Source: Symbiodinium natans
Taxonomy: Eukaryota; Sar; Dinophyceae; Suessiales; Symbiodiniaceae
Length of the DNA stretch: 64,000 nt
Assembly: GCA_905221605.1 (NCBI GenBank)
Contig: CAJNDS010002421.1
Location: 266,926-330,925 of the forward strand
Reading direction: 5' to 3'
A program made the translations under genes and the position numbers. Below the pieces are notes generated by a model, which ran no database searches, was not told the DNA's origin, and saw only the letters and a program-made list of their open reading frames with translations. Below are positions 41,686 through 55,100 of the stretch, piece after piece. Position 1 is the first letter of the stretch, and every line of letters begins with the position of its first letter.

Positions 41686-41860
41686 AGCCCCGAAGGTCAA
41701 GACGTGGTCACCGGCAGTTCATTTTTCTTCCCGAAGCGAGGGTGCCAAACTGCACCCCTAAAAGCCCTAAACCCCAAACCCCAAACCCTAACCCCCAAAC
41801 CCCAAACCCCAAACCCTAAACCCCAAACCCTAAACCCTATAAGCCCTAAATTTACACAAG

Positions 41861-41885
41861 CAGCGGACCAGGCCAAATCGGCTTC
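41861..41885 (+). CDS. Candidate microexon
   Basis: Between ACACAAG and a strong GTAAGC donor. With the phase of 40987-41062 it continues as ADQAKSA. Low certainty. Confidence 0.35.
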
Positions 41886-42854
41886 GTAAGCGTCGCCTCC
41901 AACACTGTGAGAATCAGAATCTGCACCCCATCTATGGCCCTTAGGATTTCTCTGCTGTTTGTATAAGCCCTTTAAGGGAATGTTGCAAAAAGCTGCCTTT
42001 TCTTTATTAAGGTTCTTAAGGGGAGTATCAATTATCGGATCCGACACGGGGAATGTACTTTGCACATGCCGCGCCTTAATCTCGACAGACACCAAAAATG
42101 CTCTTTTAAGACCCAAAGGGTTTAGGGTTTAGGGTTTAGGGTTTAGGGTTTAGGGTTTAGGGTTTAGGGTTCAGGGTTTGCTTCGCTGGCCTCCAGAGAG
42201 TTATTTCGTATATATGAAAGGGTTTAGGGTTTTGGGTGTAGGGCTTAGGGAAGTTTAAAAAGTCAGGGGGTTTAGGGTTTAGGGTTCTTAGGGAGGTTGA
42301 GGAATTTGTGCGAGGTTTTTGGTTCAACCTCCACGCAACTGAGGCGCCCTCCAGAACCAGCTTGTGAGCGTTGAGGACATACGGCTTTTGTCGGTCTTCA
42401 GGGCATGGGTGGGCCCTTGAGATGTTCAAAATATGTTTATCCCCTTTCTCTGGTGCTTAGGAAGATAGCCTAAAACCTAGACCCTAAACCCTAAACCCCA
42501 AACCCCATACCCGAAACCCCGAAACCCCGAACTTGGCGTGGCCTGCCAGTTCGCTGCTGTATGCTGTCACACACATAGTGACCCTCTCAAGGCCCCCTCC
42601 CAAACCCCGAGAGGCCAGACACGCTTACTTGTAGCATCCGCTCTATGGTAGCTGTTTAGGGTTTAGGGTTTTAGAGTTCACGGTTTAGTCTTCAGGGTTT
42701 TAGGGTTTAGGTTCCAAAAAAAGCTAACCACCAGGTAGGTTCCAGTGTTTCATGGGATGTGCCTGTTGAGGGCTCCTGTTTTCCAATGGTCCATCCCCTT
42801 TTTGGTTACAGGACATTGAGGACCCTTAGGGTTTAGGGTCTCGGGCTTAGGGTT

Positions 42855-43052
42855 TCGGACCCTAAACCCTAAACCCTAAAACCTAAACCCTAAACCCTAA
42901 ACCCTAAACCCTAAACCCTAAACCCTAAACCCTAAACCCTAAACCCTAAACCCTAAACCCTAAACCCTAAACCCTAAATCCCTAAACCCTAAACCCTAAA
43001 CCCTAAACCCTAAACCCTAAACCCTAAACCCTAAACCCTAAACCCTAAACCC
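42855..43052. repeat. CCCTAAA array
   Basis: About 28 nearly perfect units just before a coiled-coil exon. Confidence 0.95.
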
Positions 43053-43116
43053 TGAGACCCTAAACTTGACCCTTAGATGCCCCTCTACATGGGCGGGCCC
43101 TTTGGGTAGTGCTCAG

Positions 43117-43167
43117 GAGCGGCTGAACGCCCAGATCCTCCGCGTGCAGCAGCAGGATGCCACGCGG
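43117..43167 (+). CDS. Coiled-coil gene exon i
   Basis: 51 nt, phase 0, after GTGCTCAG. Encodes ERLNAQILRVQQQDATR; GT donor (GTGTTA). Confidence 0.58.
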
Positions 43168-46100
43168 GTGTTACAGTTCCGGGTTTTGGGGTTTAGGGTT
43201 TGGGGTTTGGGGTTTAGGGTGTTCCAAAGTGCCGCGGTCCCGACCCGCGCCAGGGAGTGGTGGCGGGTCGGGCCGCCTCGGTGCAGCGGATCCCACCCCA
43301 ACCACCCAAACTACCGCCTTTTTCGGGTTTAGAGCGGTCTACCCCCCGCCCCCCTATCAAGGGGGCTTTCACCTCCTCTCTCCTCGATGGCCGGGATGGG
43401 ACGTACTGCTGCTGTTGCTTGAGCCTACACTGTCCTGGATCCAAACTACTGTGTTTAAGACACCCTCAAGGCCATAGCTAAGCCCCGTGTCGGTTTTTCC
43501 AACCCGAGCCATGTTGGTCGCAGGACTCCGGAATAACCCGGATGAGATGGAGGGAATGCGGCGGGGGCAGCCCTGGCAGGCGCAACCCTGGCGTGCAACC
43601 CCGGCGAGGGCAACATTGCCGGCACCCTGGCAGAATAATAGAGTACTTTGGCAGGGAGCTTGTGGTTCCTTCATAGAGAAGGACGACGAAGCCTTGCAAG
43701 CGCGCAAGGAGGACCAGGTTGTCTTGGGAGGGCCGTCACTGAGAAGGTGCACAAGTAGGCGACATGGTGCCGGGGTTGGTGGTGGGGGCAACCCTGAAGG
43801 GGGAGGGGGCGGGGGAAACCCTGGCAGGGACAACCCTCACAAGGGCAACCCTGGCGGGGCAGACCTGGTGGGCAACCCTGGCGGGGGCAAACCTGTCACC
43901 CTAGCGAGGGCAACCCTGCCAAAAGCGAAGCTGGAAAGTTGGAAAGGAATTTTGGGCGCAACTGGTATAGGGCAACCACCCTGGCGGGGGGCAACCCTGG
44001 CGGGGGCAACCCTGGCAGGGGCAACCCTGGCGGGGGCAACCCTGACGGCGGCAACCCTGGTGGGGGCAAATCTGGCGGGGGCAACCTTGGTGGGGTTTCG
44101 GGTTTAGCGGTCTACCCCCCACCCCCTATCAAGGGGGCTTTCACCTCCACTCTCCCCGATGGCCGGGATGGGACGTACTGCTGCTGTTGCTTGAGCCTAC
44201 ACTGTCCTGGATCCAAACTACTGTGTTTAAGACACCCTCAAGGCCATAGCTAAGCCCCGTGTCGGTTTTTCCAACCCGAGCCATGTTGGTCGCAGGACTC
44301 CGGAATAACCCGGATGAGATGGAGGGAATGCGGCGGGGCTCCTCTAGGTGTGCATTGAGAGTGGCCAACCCTGGCGGGGCAACTTTGGTGGGGGCAACTC
44401 GAAGGAGCAACCCTGGCAGGCAACCATGGCGGGGGCCTGGCGGGGGGCAACCCTGGCTTGCGGGGGCAAACCTGGCGGGGGCACTGGCACAACCCTGACG
44501 GGCCCTGCGAATGGCAGGGCCAATCGGGGCAAGCTGGCGGAAGCAAGCTTGGCGTTGGGGGGGGGGGGCAGCCTGCATCAGTGCCCAGGAAGGAGGAATT
44601 TGTTCTCCCTATATGAGGGGGTTCCAGGGCTCAGGCCTGCGCAGGAGGAATTTGTTCAAGGTTCCAGAGCTCAGAGGAGGAATTCGTTCTACCTGTATGA
44701 AGGGGTCCGGAGCTCAAACCTGCCCAGAATTTGCTACCAAAAAGAAGGGGTCCGGAGCACAGACCTGCCTAGGAGGAATTTGTTCTACTTGTATGAAGGG
44801 CTTCCAGAGCTCACCTGTTCAGGAGGAGTTTGTTCTACCTATATGAAGGGGTTTGGAGCTCAGACCTGCCCAGGAGGAATTGGCTCTACCTATGTGAAGG
44901 GGTTCCAGACCTCCGACCTGCCCAGGAGGAATTTGTTCTATACCTATATGAAGGGGGTCCAGAGCTCAGCGCTTGGCCCGAATGGGGGGGCGGCCCTCGG
45001 ACAAAAGGATCAGCCCGAAAGTGCTCGATTCCCAGCGCAAGGCCCCAAAGCGCTCGCCCCCCCGTGATTTTAGCGGGAAATCATATGGCAGCACGGACCC
45101 CCCCATTGTTGCAGATTTCAGGCTCGGCCGCCCCTGCCGGCAAGCGCTTCGGTCCGTCCTTAGCCAGGGATCTACGAGCGTACATCGCTGAGGATCTTCG
45201 AAGAGGCTTTTGTTATATTGGAAGAGCACCTGTTGATACATAAGTAAGCTCTACCTCCAGGTTCCCAGCGCAGAAGAGCCAGAAGCCGACGCTTGCAGGA
45301 ACCCCTGGGTCGAAGAGCGCCCTGCACGCACATCTCGGCGTCTGGTGACGCGCGTGGATGGGCGAGGGAGTGGACTTCGAGACTCTGGCTCGGCAAGGCC
45401 GGGGGGCGGCACAGCCGCACTCGTCGAGGCCGCGGCCTTTTCGATTGTGTCGTTTCATAGATCACTTTTCTCAAGCATCTCGCCTGTCAAGGCCGGAGGG
45501 CGGCGCGGCCGCACTCGTCGAGGCCGGGGCCTGTCTTTTTCTCCAGTTCACCGTATTTCTCGCTTCTGAAGCATCTCGCCTGTCAAGGCCGGAGGGCGGC
45601 GCGGCCGCACTCGTCGAGGCCGGGGCCTGTCTTTTTCTCCAGTTCACCGTATTTTCTCGCTTGGAAGGGCCGGGGAGCGGCAAGCATCTTGCCTGACCAG
45701 GCCGGGGGGCGGCGTGGTCGCACCCGTCCAGGCCGGGGCTTGTTGCGCAGGGGTATCCCCGGGCAAGGATTTCGGCAATTGCAGCAGGAGCTGGGAGATC
45801 AGCGTTTCCTGGGGGGGCCAACCTCCTTGCATCTGCAAGAGTCTGGTGTTCTCGTCAAGTCTTGTTGAAGAAGACCTTGGACTTCCAAGCTTTGTGTTTT
45901 TTGAAGCATGCGGGCAGTTCCGTTTGTCATGATTCTGTCATGCTGCTTAAAGCGACACTGCGTTCTTTTTCTCTTTGGTGTAGTCGGGGCCAGCCAGAGA
46001 GATGTTGCCGCGGAAAGTAGGCCCGGAGCATGAGCTGGTTGTGCTGGACTCCTTCTGGGTGGGGCTGCAGGACGAAGCGGCCAGTGAGTCCTCCTTCCTG

Positions 46101-49100
46101 CGAGGCACCGGCAGCACGTTCGAGAAGGCTGCGTGGCGCAAGGCCTTGGCACAGCTGGCGCCCTCGACGCTGACGCAGTTCCTGAACGGGCGTCCAGCCA
46201 AAATGCCGTGGAAGCTGGCCGGACCGCTGAAGCCCTTCGCAAGGCAGGCGCGTGCAACCATGGAAACGGTGCACCCCTCCTTGTTTGGACTGTAAAGATG
46301 TGTAAAAGGTTCAAAATAAGTACACTGCACACATCTGCGCGTGAGACGCCTTGCGAGGCTGCCCGCGCTGGAGCGTGCCAAGCTTGTGCAGGAAGTCGGC
46401 TTGTACGTCTACCAGGTACTGCCCGCTCCAGAGCGCCAGGCCAGCGACCCCGGCAGTGATGTTGACTGGGATGCCGAGGAGGACACTGTTGATGCCGGGG
46501 GCGAGGATGTGAGCGCCACTGTCGCTCCGGACCTGAAGCGGCGGCGGCTAGGCTCCAAGTCGGCGCCTGTGCGCTTCGTGCCCGCGGACATGCAAGCTGT
46601 TCTCCCAACAGAGCTGGACAGTAGTAGGCTCTCCCGTGAGATAGGAGACATAGCTAGTGTGGACTGGAAATGCGGGAAGCGCAAACCGGAGCAGCTGGTG
46701 CCACTGATCATCCAGGGAGTCCGCGCGGACACAGTGCGGCCGACGCTGCAAGCCGTAGTGGGCAAAGAGGATGGCCTGACCTACTACGCCAGCCAGCCTC
46801 TGCGGCAGAGCGTCTCCGCCATGCGCCTGCTGACGGCCGCCCAGAATGTGCAAGAGGCCTACAGCAGATTCACAATAGCTGCGCTGGCGCGTAGGAGCCT
46901 CACCTATACTCAGATTCAAAAGGAAGCGCCGGGTAGTTCCTGCCATCTCTACAGGCGTCGGTGCATGGCCAGCGCACAGCGCTGTCGAGACCGGTGCGAG
47001 ATGCACATGGCAGTCGTCTACCGCCTGTCGTCGGCGCCAGTCGCCAGAGCGGCTATGTCACGGCGTGTCCGAGAAGTCTGCGTCACAGTGCGCCTTGAAC
47101 ACCAGCCAGGCCAGGGTGTATGCAACGGAGCAGTAGGTGGTCCACGTTGGAGCTTTGCGCTTCTCGAATTTCTGAAGGGATGGCAGGGCGAAGAGTTGCA
47201 AGGTTTCCTCCTTGAACAGGGCCAGGAAGGCACGGACCGCGTCCTTCTTTGGTTCCCGAGTCTGGTACTTCTCGGCAAACTCCAAAGTCCGCTCATAGTT
47301 GCGAAGGACAGCTTCCTTGGACCAAACCGCTTTCAGCAGTTCTGCGCGGGCTTCGTCGACCTCGTCTTCGGTAGTCCATTTGGCTCGATCCGGCTCAGGC
47401 AGAGTGCCTACCTGCATGCGGTCCCAGACATCTTTCTCAGGTAGGAGCAGCACATTGCTCTTGCCCTTGCTGGAGTCTTCGTGGATAGCAGCTTGGATCC
47501 AGGCCAGGCGGGCCTCGCGCACCATCTCAGTAATGTGCTTGGAGACGCGCTCAGCGTTGGCTTGCAGGACGTCATCTTCCGCCGTGGATCGCAAGCCAGC
47601 ACGTTCGAGAACCAGGGTCTGAACCTCGACAGGCAAACACTTGAGCAGCCCGATTTTGTCTTTGACAGCCAACTCAGCACTATCGGCTGCCGTGGCCAGC
47701 TCTTGAGCTTTGGTTTCAAAGGCTTGAATCTCTGCCAGCGGCCAAATGTCCCGAAAGGGCGGCAGCACAGCGACTGCAGCAGGGACGGCTTCCGCCGATG
47801 TGCTGTCACTGCCATGCTCGACCTTCCGCTGCTTCTGGCGAACGCTGCGACTTGGCGAGTCGCTGGAAGAGGAGGTCTTCTTTGTGTGGCGGCGGGCCCG
47901 TTTTGCCTTGGGGTCCGAAGCATCGCGTTCCTTTGCCTTCTTCTCCGTCTTGCGATGCTTCTTGTGCTTGACCTCGTTGCTTTTCTTGTGCGCCCGGGCG
48001 TTCTTCTTCTTCTTCTTCTTGCCACTGAGCGCCGAGCTCGAGTCCGTGGAAATGGAGTCAGAGTCATTAATGACAGAAAGTGGCGTCGAGGAGGAACTCC
48101 CTGCAGCTTCGGCGTCCAACTGGCCGAAAGTGCGCTCGCGGCGCATATTCTTTTTCTCGTCCGCCTTGATGCCGTGAGCAAGGGCCTTGAACAGCCGATC
48201 TTCCTCTTTGGGATGCGCAAGCCAAGCTTGTACATGCTTGGTCTGCTTCTTGACTTCCGGAACCTTGCTTGCCCACCAGCGAATGTCTTCAGAGACTGCC
48301 GCCAATTCCAGCAGCGCCACAAGACCGGTGTACACGGCCGCAGCAGCTTCGGCAGCCTCAGCGATCACTGTGCCCTGGTCTCGCGCAGCTTTCTGGATCT
48401 GCTTGAAATAGACCTTGCACATTTCCTGCGAGGCGCTGCTGTCTCGCTCGACGTCTCTGTTCAGGTTGAAATATCGGACCGCTTCATTGAGGGATTCTTT
48501 CTCGAGCATTGCTTGGATTTGCGGCAGGGATGAGGCCAGTTTCGGGGCAAAGAGCGCCGCGGAATCCAGCGATGCAGAGGACAAGTTCAGTCCCATCAAG
48601 GGTCGGCGCAACAGTTCACTGCAATCGCCGTCCAGGATCTTCCTCAGGTGCTCCGCGGTCAGGCGAGATGCAGGGTCGAACAGGGGCCTGCCTTGATTGT
48701 CTGGGTACGACCGAAGTTCCCACTTGCACAGGAACTTATAGAGGTCGACGCGCGTGATGTACTGAGATTTCTCCCCAGCTTCGCCCTTGCCCTTTCCACG
48801 GACGCTTCCACGACCGCTGCGCCCGCGACCCATGGCACGAGCAGAGCTGAGCTCACGCCGAACTTTTCGTGTGTGTGCGAAATCTCGAACCGCACGGGCG
48901 GCACAATAAGCGTGTTACTGCAGAAGCACAAGTCATCAGGACAATCCAAACATGCGGGAACTTTCCTACACCGGCCTACGTCATGCAGATGACAGGGGGC
49001 AGGTTATAGTCAGCAGAGAAAAGTATATATATATATATATACAGACACGTCAATCTCTCTCTCTCTCTCTCTCTCTATGTATATATTGTATGTTATATGC

Positions 49101-52100
49101 TAATATATTTGTATATATATATATATATTTATTTATTTATTTATATCTGTATATATGTACACAAAGACCTGGGCCACAAAACACCGACCGCTCGAAAAAC
49201 AGGCAAACATGCAAACATGTTCTAAAGTGGCGGCCGCTGGAAATCTAGGCGCATGCAGATTTACACCACGCCGGGCATTTATAAGCACACGTATATTTAT
49301 ATACTGGGCGGACCTGGCAGGGGCTATCCTGGCGGGGCAACCTTGGTGGGTGGCAAATCTGGGTCAGCATATAGCACTTGAACAATAGCCTTATAACGGC
49401 TGTCAGGCCATCTTAACAGAACCGCCCGGCAACCCTGAAAGGCAACGGGGCGATGGGCAACCCTGGCGGGGGCGCTTTGGCAGGGCCTTTCATAGAGAAG
49501 GACAACGAAGCTGGTGCCCTGGTGGGGGCCTGGCGGGGCTGGAAGGGGCCCGCTGGTAGGGGCCACCAAAGGCCACGCTGGCGGGGTGGCAAATGTGGTT
49601 CAACCCTGACGAGGAACAACCGGGCGGCGGCAACCCTTTCTTTGGGCAACTCTGGCCTTCCTTCATAGAGAAGGACGACGAAGCATCTGGGAGAACCCGC
49701 CCGAACCCTGGGCGCAACGGGGCGATGGCCAAGGCCCTTCATAGAGAAGGACGACAAAGCTTGCGAGGCCTGGCGGGGGCCACCCTGATGAGCACCCTGA
49801 CGGCCTGCTTACCTGGCCAAACCACCTCAAGGCTGTCGGCCACCCTTGGGCCACCCTTGGGCCACCTTGGGCAACCCTGGCGGGGGCAACCCTCGTGAGA
49901 CGGGAGGCAACCCTGTGGAACAACCGGCAGCCCTGCTAAAGGGCAACCCTTGTGGGGCAACCCTGGTGCCCTGGCGGGGGCAACCCTGGCGGGGGGGCAA
50001 ACCTGGCGGGGACCGTGGCGGGGGCAACCCTAATAGGGGCAACCCGGCCTGGCAGGGCAACCTGGTGGGGCAACCCCGGCCGTTGGGGGCAACCCTGGCG
50101 AGGGCAACCCTAAGAGCAACCCTGGGCGGGGCAAACGCGGGAAGGAGGCGGGGCAACCCTGGCGGGGGCCGGCAGCCCTGGTGGGGGCAACCTGGCGGGG
50201 ATGCTGCGAGGGCAATGGGGCAACTGTAGAAAAAACAACCAGGGCAACTTTGGTGGGGGCAACTGGGGGCAACTCTGGCCCTGGCGGGGGGCAACCCTGG
50301 CGGGGCACCCTGGCGGGGGCTACCCTGGAAGGGGCCCGCTGGTAGGGGCCACCAAAGGCCACAGCCCTGACGAGGAACAACCGCGCACGGCCTTCCTTCA
50401 TAGAGAAGGACGACGAAGCATCTGGGCGAAATAGCAGGGCAACCCTCGCGGGGCAACCCTGGTGCCTTGGCGGGGGCAACCCCGGCGCAACCCTGGCGGG
50501 GCATCTTGGCGTTGGAAATTGGGGGCAACCCTGATCAGGGCAACCCTTGCGAGACCAACCCTGGCGGGGGCAACCCTGGCGGGGGCAACCCTGGCGGGGG
50601 CAACCCTGTGGGGGCAACCTGGTGGGGGCAACCCTGCTGGGGGCAACCCTGGCGGGGGCAACCCCTGGCGGGGGCAACCCTGGCGGGAGCAACGCTGGCG
50701 GGGGCAACCCTGGCGGGTGGGGCAACCCTGGCGGGGAACCCTGGCGGGGGCAACGCTGGTGGGGGCAACATTGTGGGGGCAACCCTGGCGGGGGGCAACC
50801 CTGCAACCCTGGCGGGGGCAACCCACCCTGGCGGGGGCAACCCTGGCAGGGGCAACCCTGGCGGGGGCAACCCTGGCGGGGCAACCCTGACGAAACCCTG
50901 GAAGGGGCAAATCTGGGTCAACCCTGGCGGCCCTGGCGGGGGCAACCCTGGCCCTGCCCTGGCTGGGGCAACCCTGGCGGGGGCAACCCTGGCGGGGGCA
51001 ACCAGAACAACTTTGGTGGGGGCAACTCTGGCAACCCTGGCGGGGCACCCTGGCGGGGGCTACCTGGCGGGGCTGGAAGGGGCCCGCTGAAAAAAACCAC
51101 CAAAGGCCACAGCCCTGACAGGAACAACTGGGCAACTCTGGCCTTCCTTCATAGAGAAGCATGTGGGCAAATAGCAGGGCAACCCTCGCGGGGGGCAACC
51201 CTGGTGCCCTGGCGGGTGCCCTGGCGGGGGCGGGGGCAACCCTGCCAGGGCAACCCTGGCGGGGCAACCCTGGTGGGGGCAACCTGGCGGGGGCAACCTG
51301 CGGGGGGCAACCTTGGCGGGGGCAACCCGTGGGGCAACCCTGGCGGGGGCAACCCTGGCGGGGGCAACCCTGGCGGGCAACCCAGCGGGGGCAACCCTGG
51401 CGGGGGCAACCCTGGCGGGGGCAACCCTGGTGGGAGCAAACCTGGCCAAGGCAACCGGCGGGGGCAGGTGGGGGCAACCCTGGCGGGGGCAACCCTGGCG
51501 GGGGCAACTCTGAGGCGGGGGCAAACCTGGCGGGGGCAAGCCTGGCGGGGGCAACCCTGGCGGGGGCGGGGGCAACCCTGGCGGGGGCAACCCTGCGGGG
51601 GCAACCCTGGCGGGGGCAACCCTGGCGGGGGCAACCCTGGTGGGTCGCGCGGGGGCAGCCCTGCCCTGGCGGGGGCAACCCTGGCGGGGGCAACCCTGGC
51701 GGGGGCGCAACAGCTTCTCAGGCCCGACCTCCCCCGCCGGGGTCGCGCGTCGGGGGTTTAGGGTTAATCCATTATTACATTGTGCCCTATGGCTAGCAGG
51801 GATGCATCAGGTATGGCAAGCTCGATCTGCTTGGCAAAGCAAGCAGATCTCGAAGCGGTAGCGTTCAGTTGTACCGGCCGCCGCCTGGCGCGGGCGGCCT
51901 ATGGTTTGGGTTTTAGGGTTTGGGGGTTGGGGTTTGGGGTTTGGGGTTTCAGGGTTTGGGGTACCCCGAACCCTAAAACCCTACGAAGGGCACTTACGAT
52001 GGGCTCCGGTTTTGCCAAACCTTTCCCAGGTCCAAAATACCGCCCTATTTGTGGTTGTGGGTTCCCACCTTAAGGGTTGTGAGGGGGTTTCCGAAGAATC

Positions 52101-55100
52101 GGGGTACCCCCATTTTCTACCCCAAATAGAATAGAATTCTCTTAAAGGGACCCCCCCCCCCCCCCCCAAAAAAAAAAAAAAAAAAGGTACCCCTATCTTC
52201 CCAAAATCCCTGGTCCCTATTCAAGCCTTCAAGAGGGCGACCGACTCCGCGACGTTGCGCTGTCCCGCATGGAGGCCTCTCCTTGTTTTAGGGTTTAGGG
52301 TTTAGGGTTTAGGAGGGGAGGGGTTCGCTGGCTAGAAAGATAAGGGAGCAGAAGAACTACGACAATCACATGTGTTGAGAAAGGGGGTCAAAGAACAGCT
52401 GAGTTTGGGGTTTTTCAGGCTTACTGGTGGGCTTTTGTTTTCGGATTCTCGGAAAAATCCCGACACAATAAAATCGTGAGCCGCTTGGGCTTTATGGGTT
52501 TCTTTCTTGTGTCGAGATTTAAGGTTTAGGGTTCAGGGTTTAGGGTTTAGGGTTTGTTGGTCCAACCTGAACAGCCCCCCGCCCCCCCCAAACGAAGCTT
52601 TCCCTAAACCCTAAACCCTAAACCTCTAAACCCTATCCCTAAACCCTAAACCCTAAACCCTATACCCTAAACCCTAAACCGTTGAGGCAAAGGTCTCCAC
52701 CTTCGAAACGGTCCAGCCCAAGTTTGACCGGCGAATCGCGGAGCTCTCTGGCAGCGCAAGGGCCCCGGCTGGCAGGGAAGGAGGGCACAGGGGCGGGGGG
52801 GCAGAGCTTGGGGGTTTAGGGTTTGGGGTTTGGGGTTTGGGGTTTTGGGGTTTAGGGTTTAGGGGGAAGGAGGGGCGTGTTCCGGGGGGGGGGGGGGGGG
52901 TTAGGGTTTAGGAGGGGCGTGTTCGGGGCGAGGGGGGGGCCTAAGTTGAGGCGGGGAAGGCAAGACGTTGTCTTGAACTTCAATATGTTCAGCAATGCCA
53001 TGCTAGTGCCTCTTTTTGAGGGTTTGTTGACACGTTGAGCGCGGCGTTTTTCGGGTCCGGGTTTCACCCCTTTGCTGGGATTCAGCCAAGAGGGGTCGGG
53101 AAAGTGGATGTTTTGTTGTCGAAACTTCGTCTGTAGGCTTTGGGCGCAGGCTGAGAGGGTTGAAGGTTTGGGGTGGAAGTTGGGATGTTCACCCTTATAC
53201 TAAGTTAACAGTCCTTAAAAGGGATGTTGCTCAGTTGAGGCCTTTCCAAAAGCTGTGCGATGACTGATTGCCCTCATCGCGTTGGTACCCCCAATCTTTG
53301 TAAAATCCATATTCGGGACTGATAGTCTAGGTAGGCCCTTGGTACATTTTCTATTTCCTGTTGAACTTACTGTCAGAAAAATAAGTTAGGTGTGTTCAAT
53401 GACTTTTCGTAAAATCCCCTCATGGGGTTTAACAGGATCACATTCATGAATATTTTTCAGAGGCTTTTGAGGGCCATCCCAGTAGTTCCCTAAACCCTAA
53501 ACCCTAAACCCTAAACCCTAAACCCTAAACCCTAAACCCTAAACCCTAAACCCTAAACCCTAAACCCTAAACCCTAAACCCTAACCCCCAAACCCTAAAC
53601 CCTAAACCCTAAACCCTAAATCCTGCAAAGAAGGAGCGTAGTATAAAGGGGGAACATCCCAACCTGAACCCATTTCGCAGGTCAAGGGGCTGAGCGACGA
53701 GATGCAGTCGCAGCCTGACACTCGGGACCTGCCAAAGGGTTTGGGGTTTAGGGTTTAGGGTTTAGGGTTTAGGGTTTAGGGTAGTCAGGCCCTTCTTCCC
53801 CGTTTCGTAGGTTTTAGGTTCCGGTATGAGCCCCTTCTTAACTAGAGAGGGTATCCTGGGTCTAGTTGACAAGCTGCTGCACCGGTTGCGTGCTTGAGCA
53901 TGAGATGCTGAACCCCTGTTCAAGCCCGTGAACTCGTAGCCTTATAAACCCTTGGGCCCGAAACCCCCAACGCTGCCCCCTAAAAAACCCAAACTACCCT
54001 CAAACCCTAAGCCCTATCAACCCTAAAACCCTAAATCCTGAACCCCAAACCCCTGAAACTCCCCCAACACATCCCCTAAGAATCCCAAACCCTAAACGCT
54101 AGACCCTAGACCCTAGACCCTAGACCCTAGACTCTAAACCCTAAACCCTAAACCCTAAACCCTAAACCCTAAGAACCCCCTGAGGCTCCGGCGCGTGGAC
54201 CAGATCGACTCCCGGCTCTGGGAGTGGCGGCACCAGCTGGAGGAGGAGCTCAGGGGCCGCCTCTCTGAGGTGGGGGGGGGGGGTTAGGGGGGTTTAGGGA
54301 TTAGGGTTAGGGGGTTGGAGGGTTAGAGGGTTTCAGGGTTTCAGGGTTTCAGGATTTCAGGGTTTCAGGGTTCACACAGTGCATTGTGGCCTTCATATCC
54401 CTGAACCCTAAACTCTGATCCTTACAGCGCTCACACCCAGAGTCCCTGAACCCTTATGGTTAGGGTTTATGGTTTTGGGTTTAGGGTTCAGGGTTTTAGG
54501 TTTAGGGTTGAGGGTTTAGGGTTTAGGGTTGAGGGTTGAGGGTTTAGGGTTTAGGGTTTAGGGTTTAGGGCTTGCAGCAAAGCCCCAAAACCCATCAGGT
54601 GGAACAGACGCTTCAGCAGACTGCCTCGCAGCAGCGCATAACCAAAGCCTCAGCTGAAGATTCGGCGTGGGCCCCGAGCAGGGTTTGGGGTATGGGGTTT
54701 AGGGTTTAGGGTTTAGGGTTTAGGGTTTAGGGTTTAGGACTGTGCAATCCGATACCAAGAAACCTGTCAGGGTATAGGGGTTCGGGTTCAGGGTTTCAGG
54801 TTTGGGGCTTAAGGTCGTTCAGGGTTTTAGGGTTCAGCGTTTAAACTTTAGGGTTTTAGGGGGGGCGGGGGGGTTCAGCGTTTAAAGTTTAGGGTTGGGG
54901 GGTGTGGGGGTAGGCGCAGGTTCTCCGATTGCATTCCGAAGGCCAGGTGACAGCTATAAAGTGCTTAGGGTTGTTCAGAGAGTGTTATGGATGTCGAGCT
55001 TTCGGGAATTTGCGCGGGGTTTCAGGATCTTGGGGTAGGGTTTCCATATTTCTAGAGAAAGCAGGGGTGTCCAACAGGGGCTGGCTTGGAAGCTTCCTTG

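Larger units (their letters stand above)
43168..52686 (+). other. 9.5-kb intron or insertion carrying repeats and nested genes
   Basis: Telomeric repeats occur only at its edges (43190-43220 and 51750-52680). Inside are the 240-bp duplication, CAACCCTGGCGGGGG minisatellite, 51-bp and 96-bp tandem repeats and two convergent genes. It contrasts with the surrounding DNA and looks like an inserted block. Confidence 0.55.

Noticed and set aside
50398-51693. 431-codon minus-strand ORF (PARVA/RQGCP/PPGLP repeats)
   Set aside because: All six frames are open because the unit is 15 bp. Nothing favours one frame as a gene.
50226-51715. CRISPR array
   Set aside because: Tandem 15-bp units directly adjoin each other without unique spacers, and the setting is eukaryotic.
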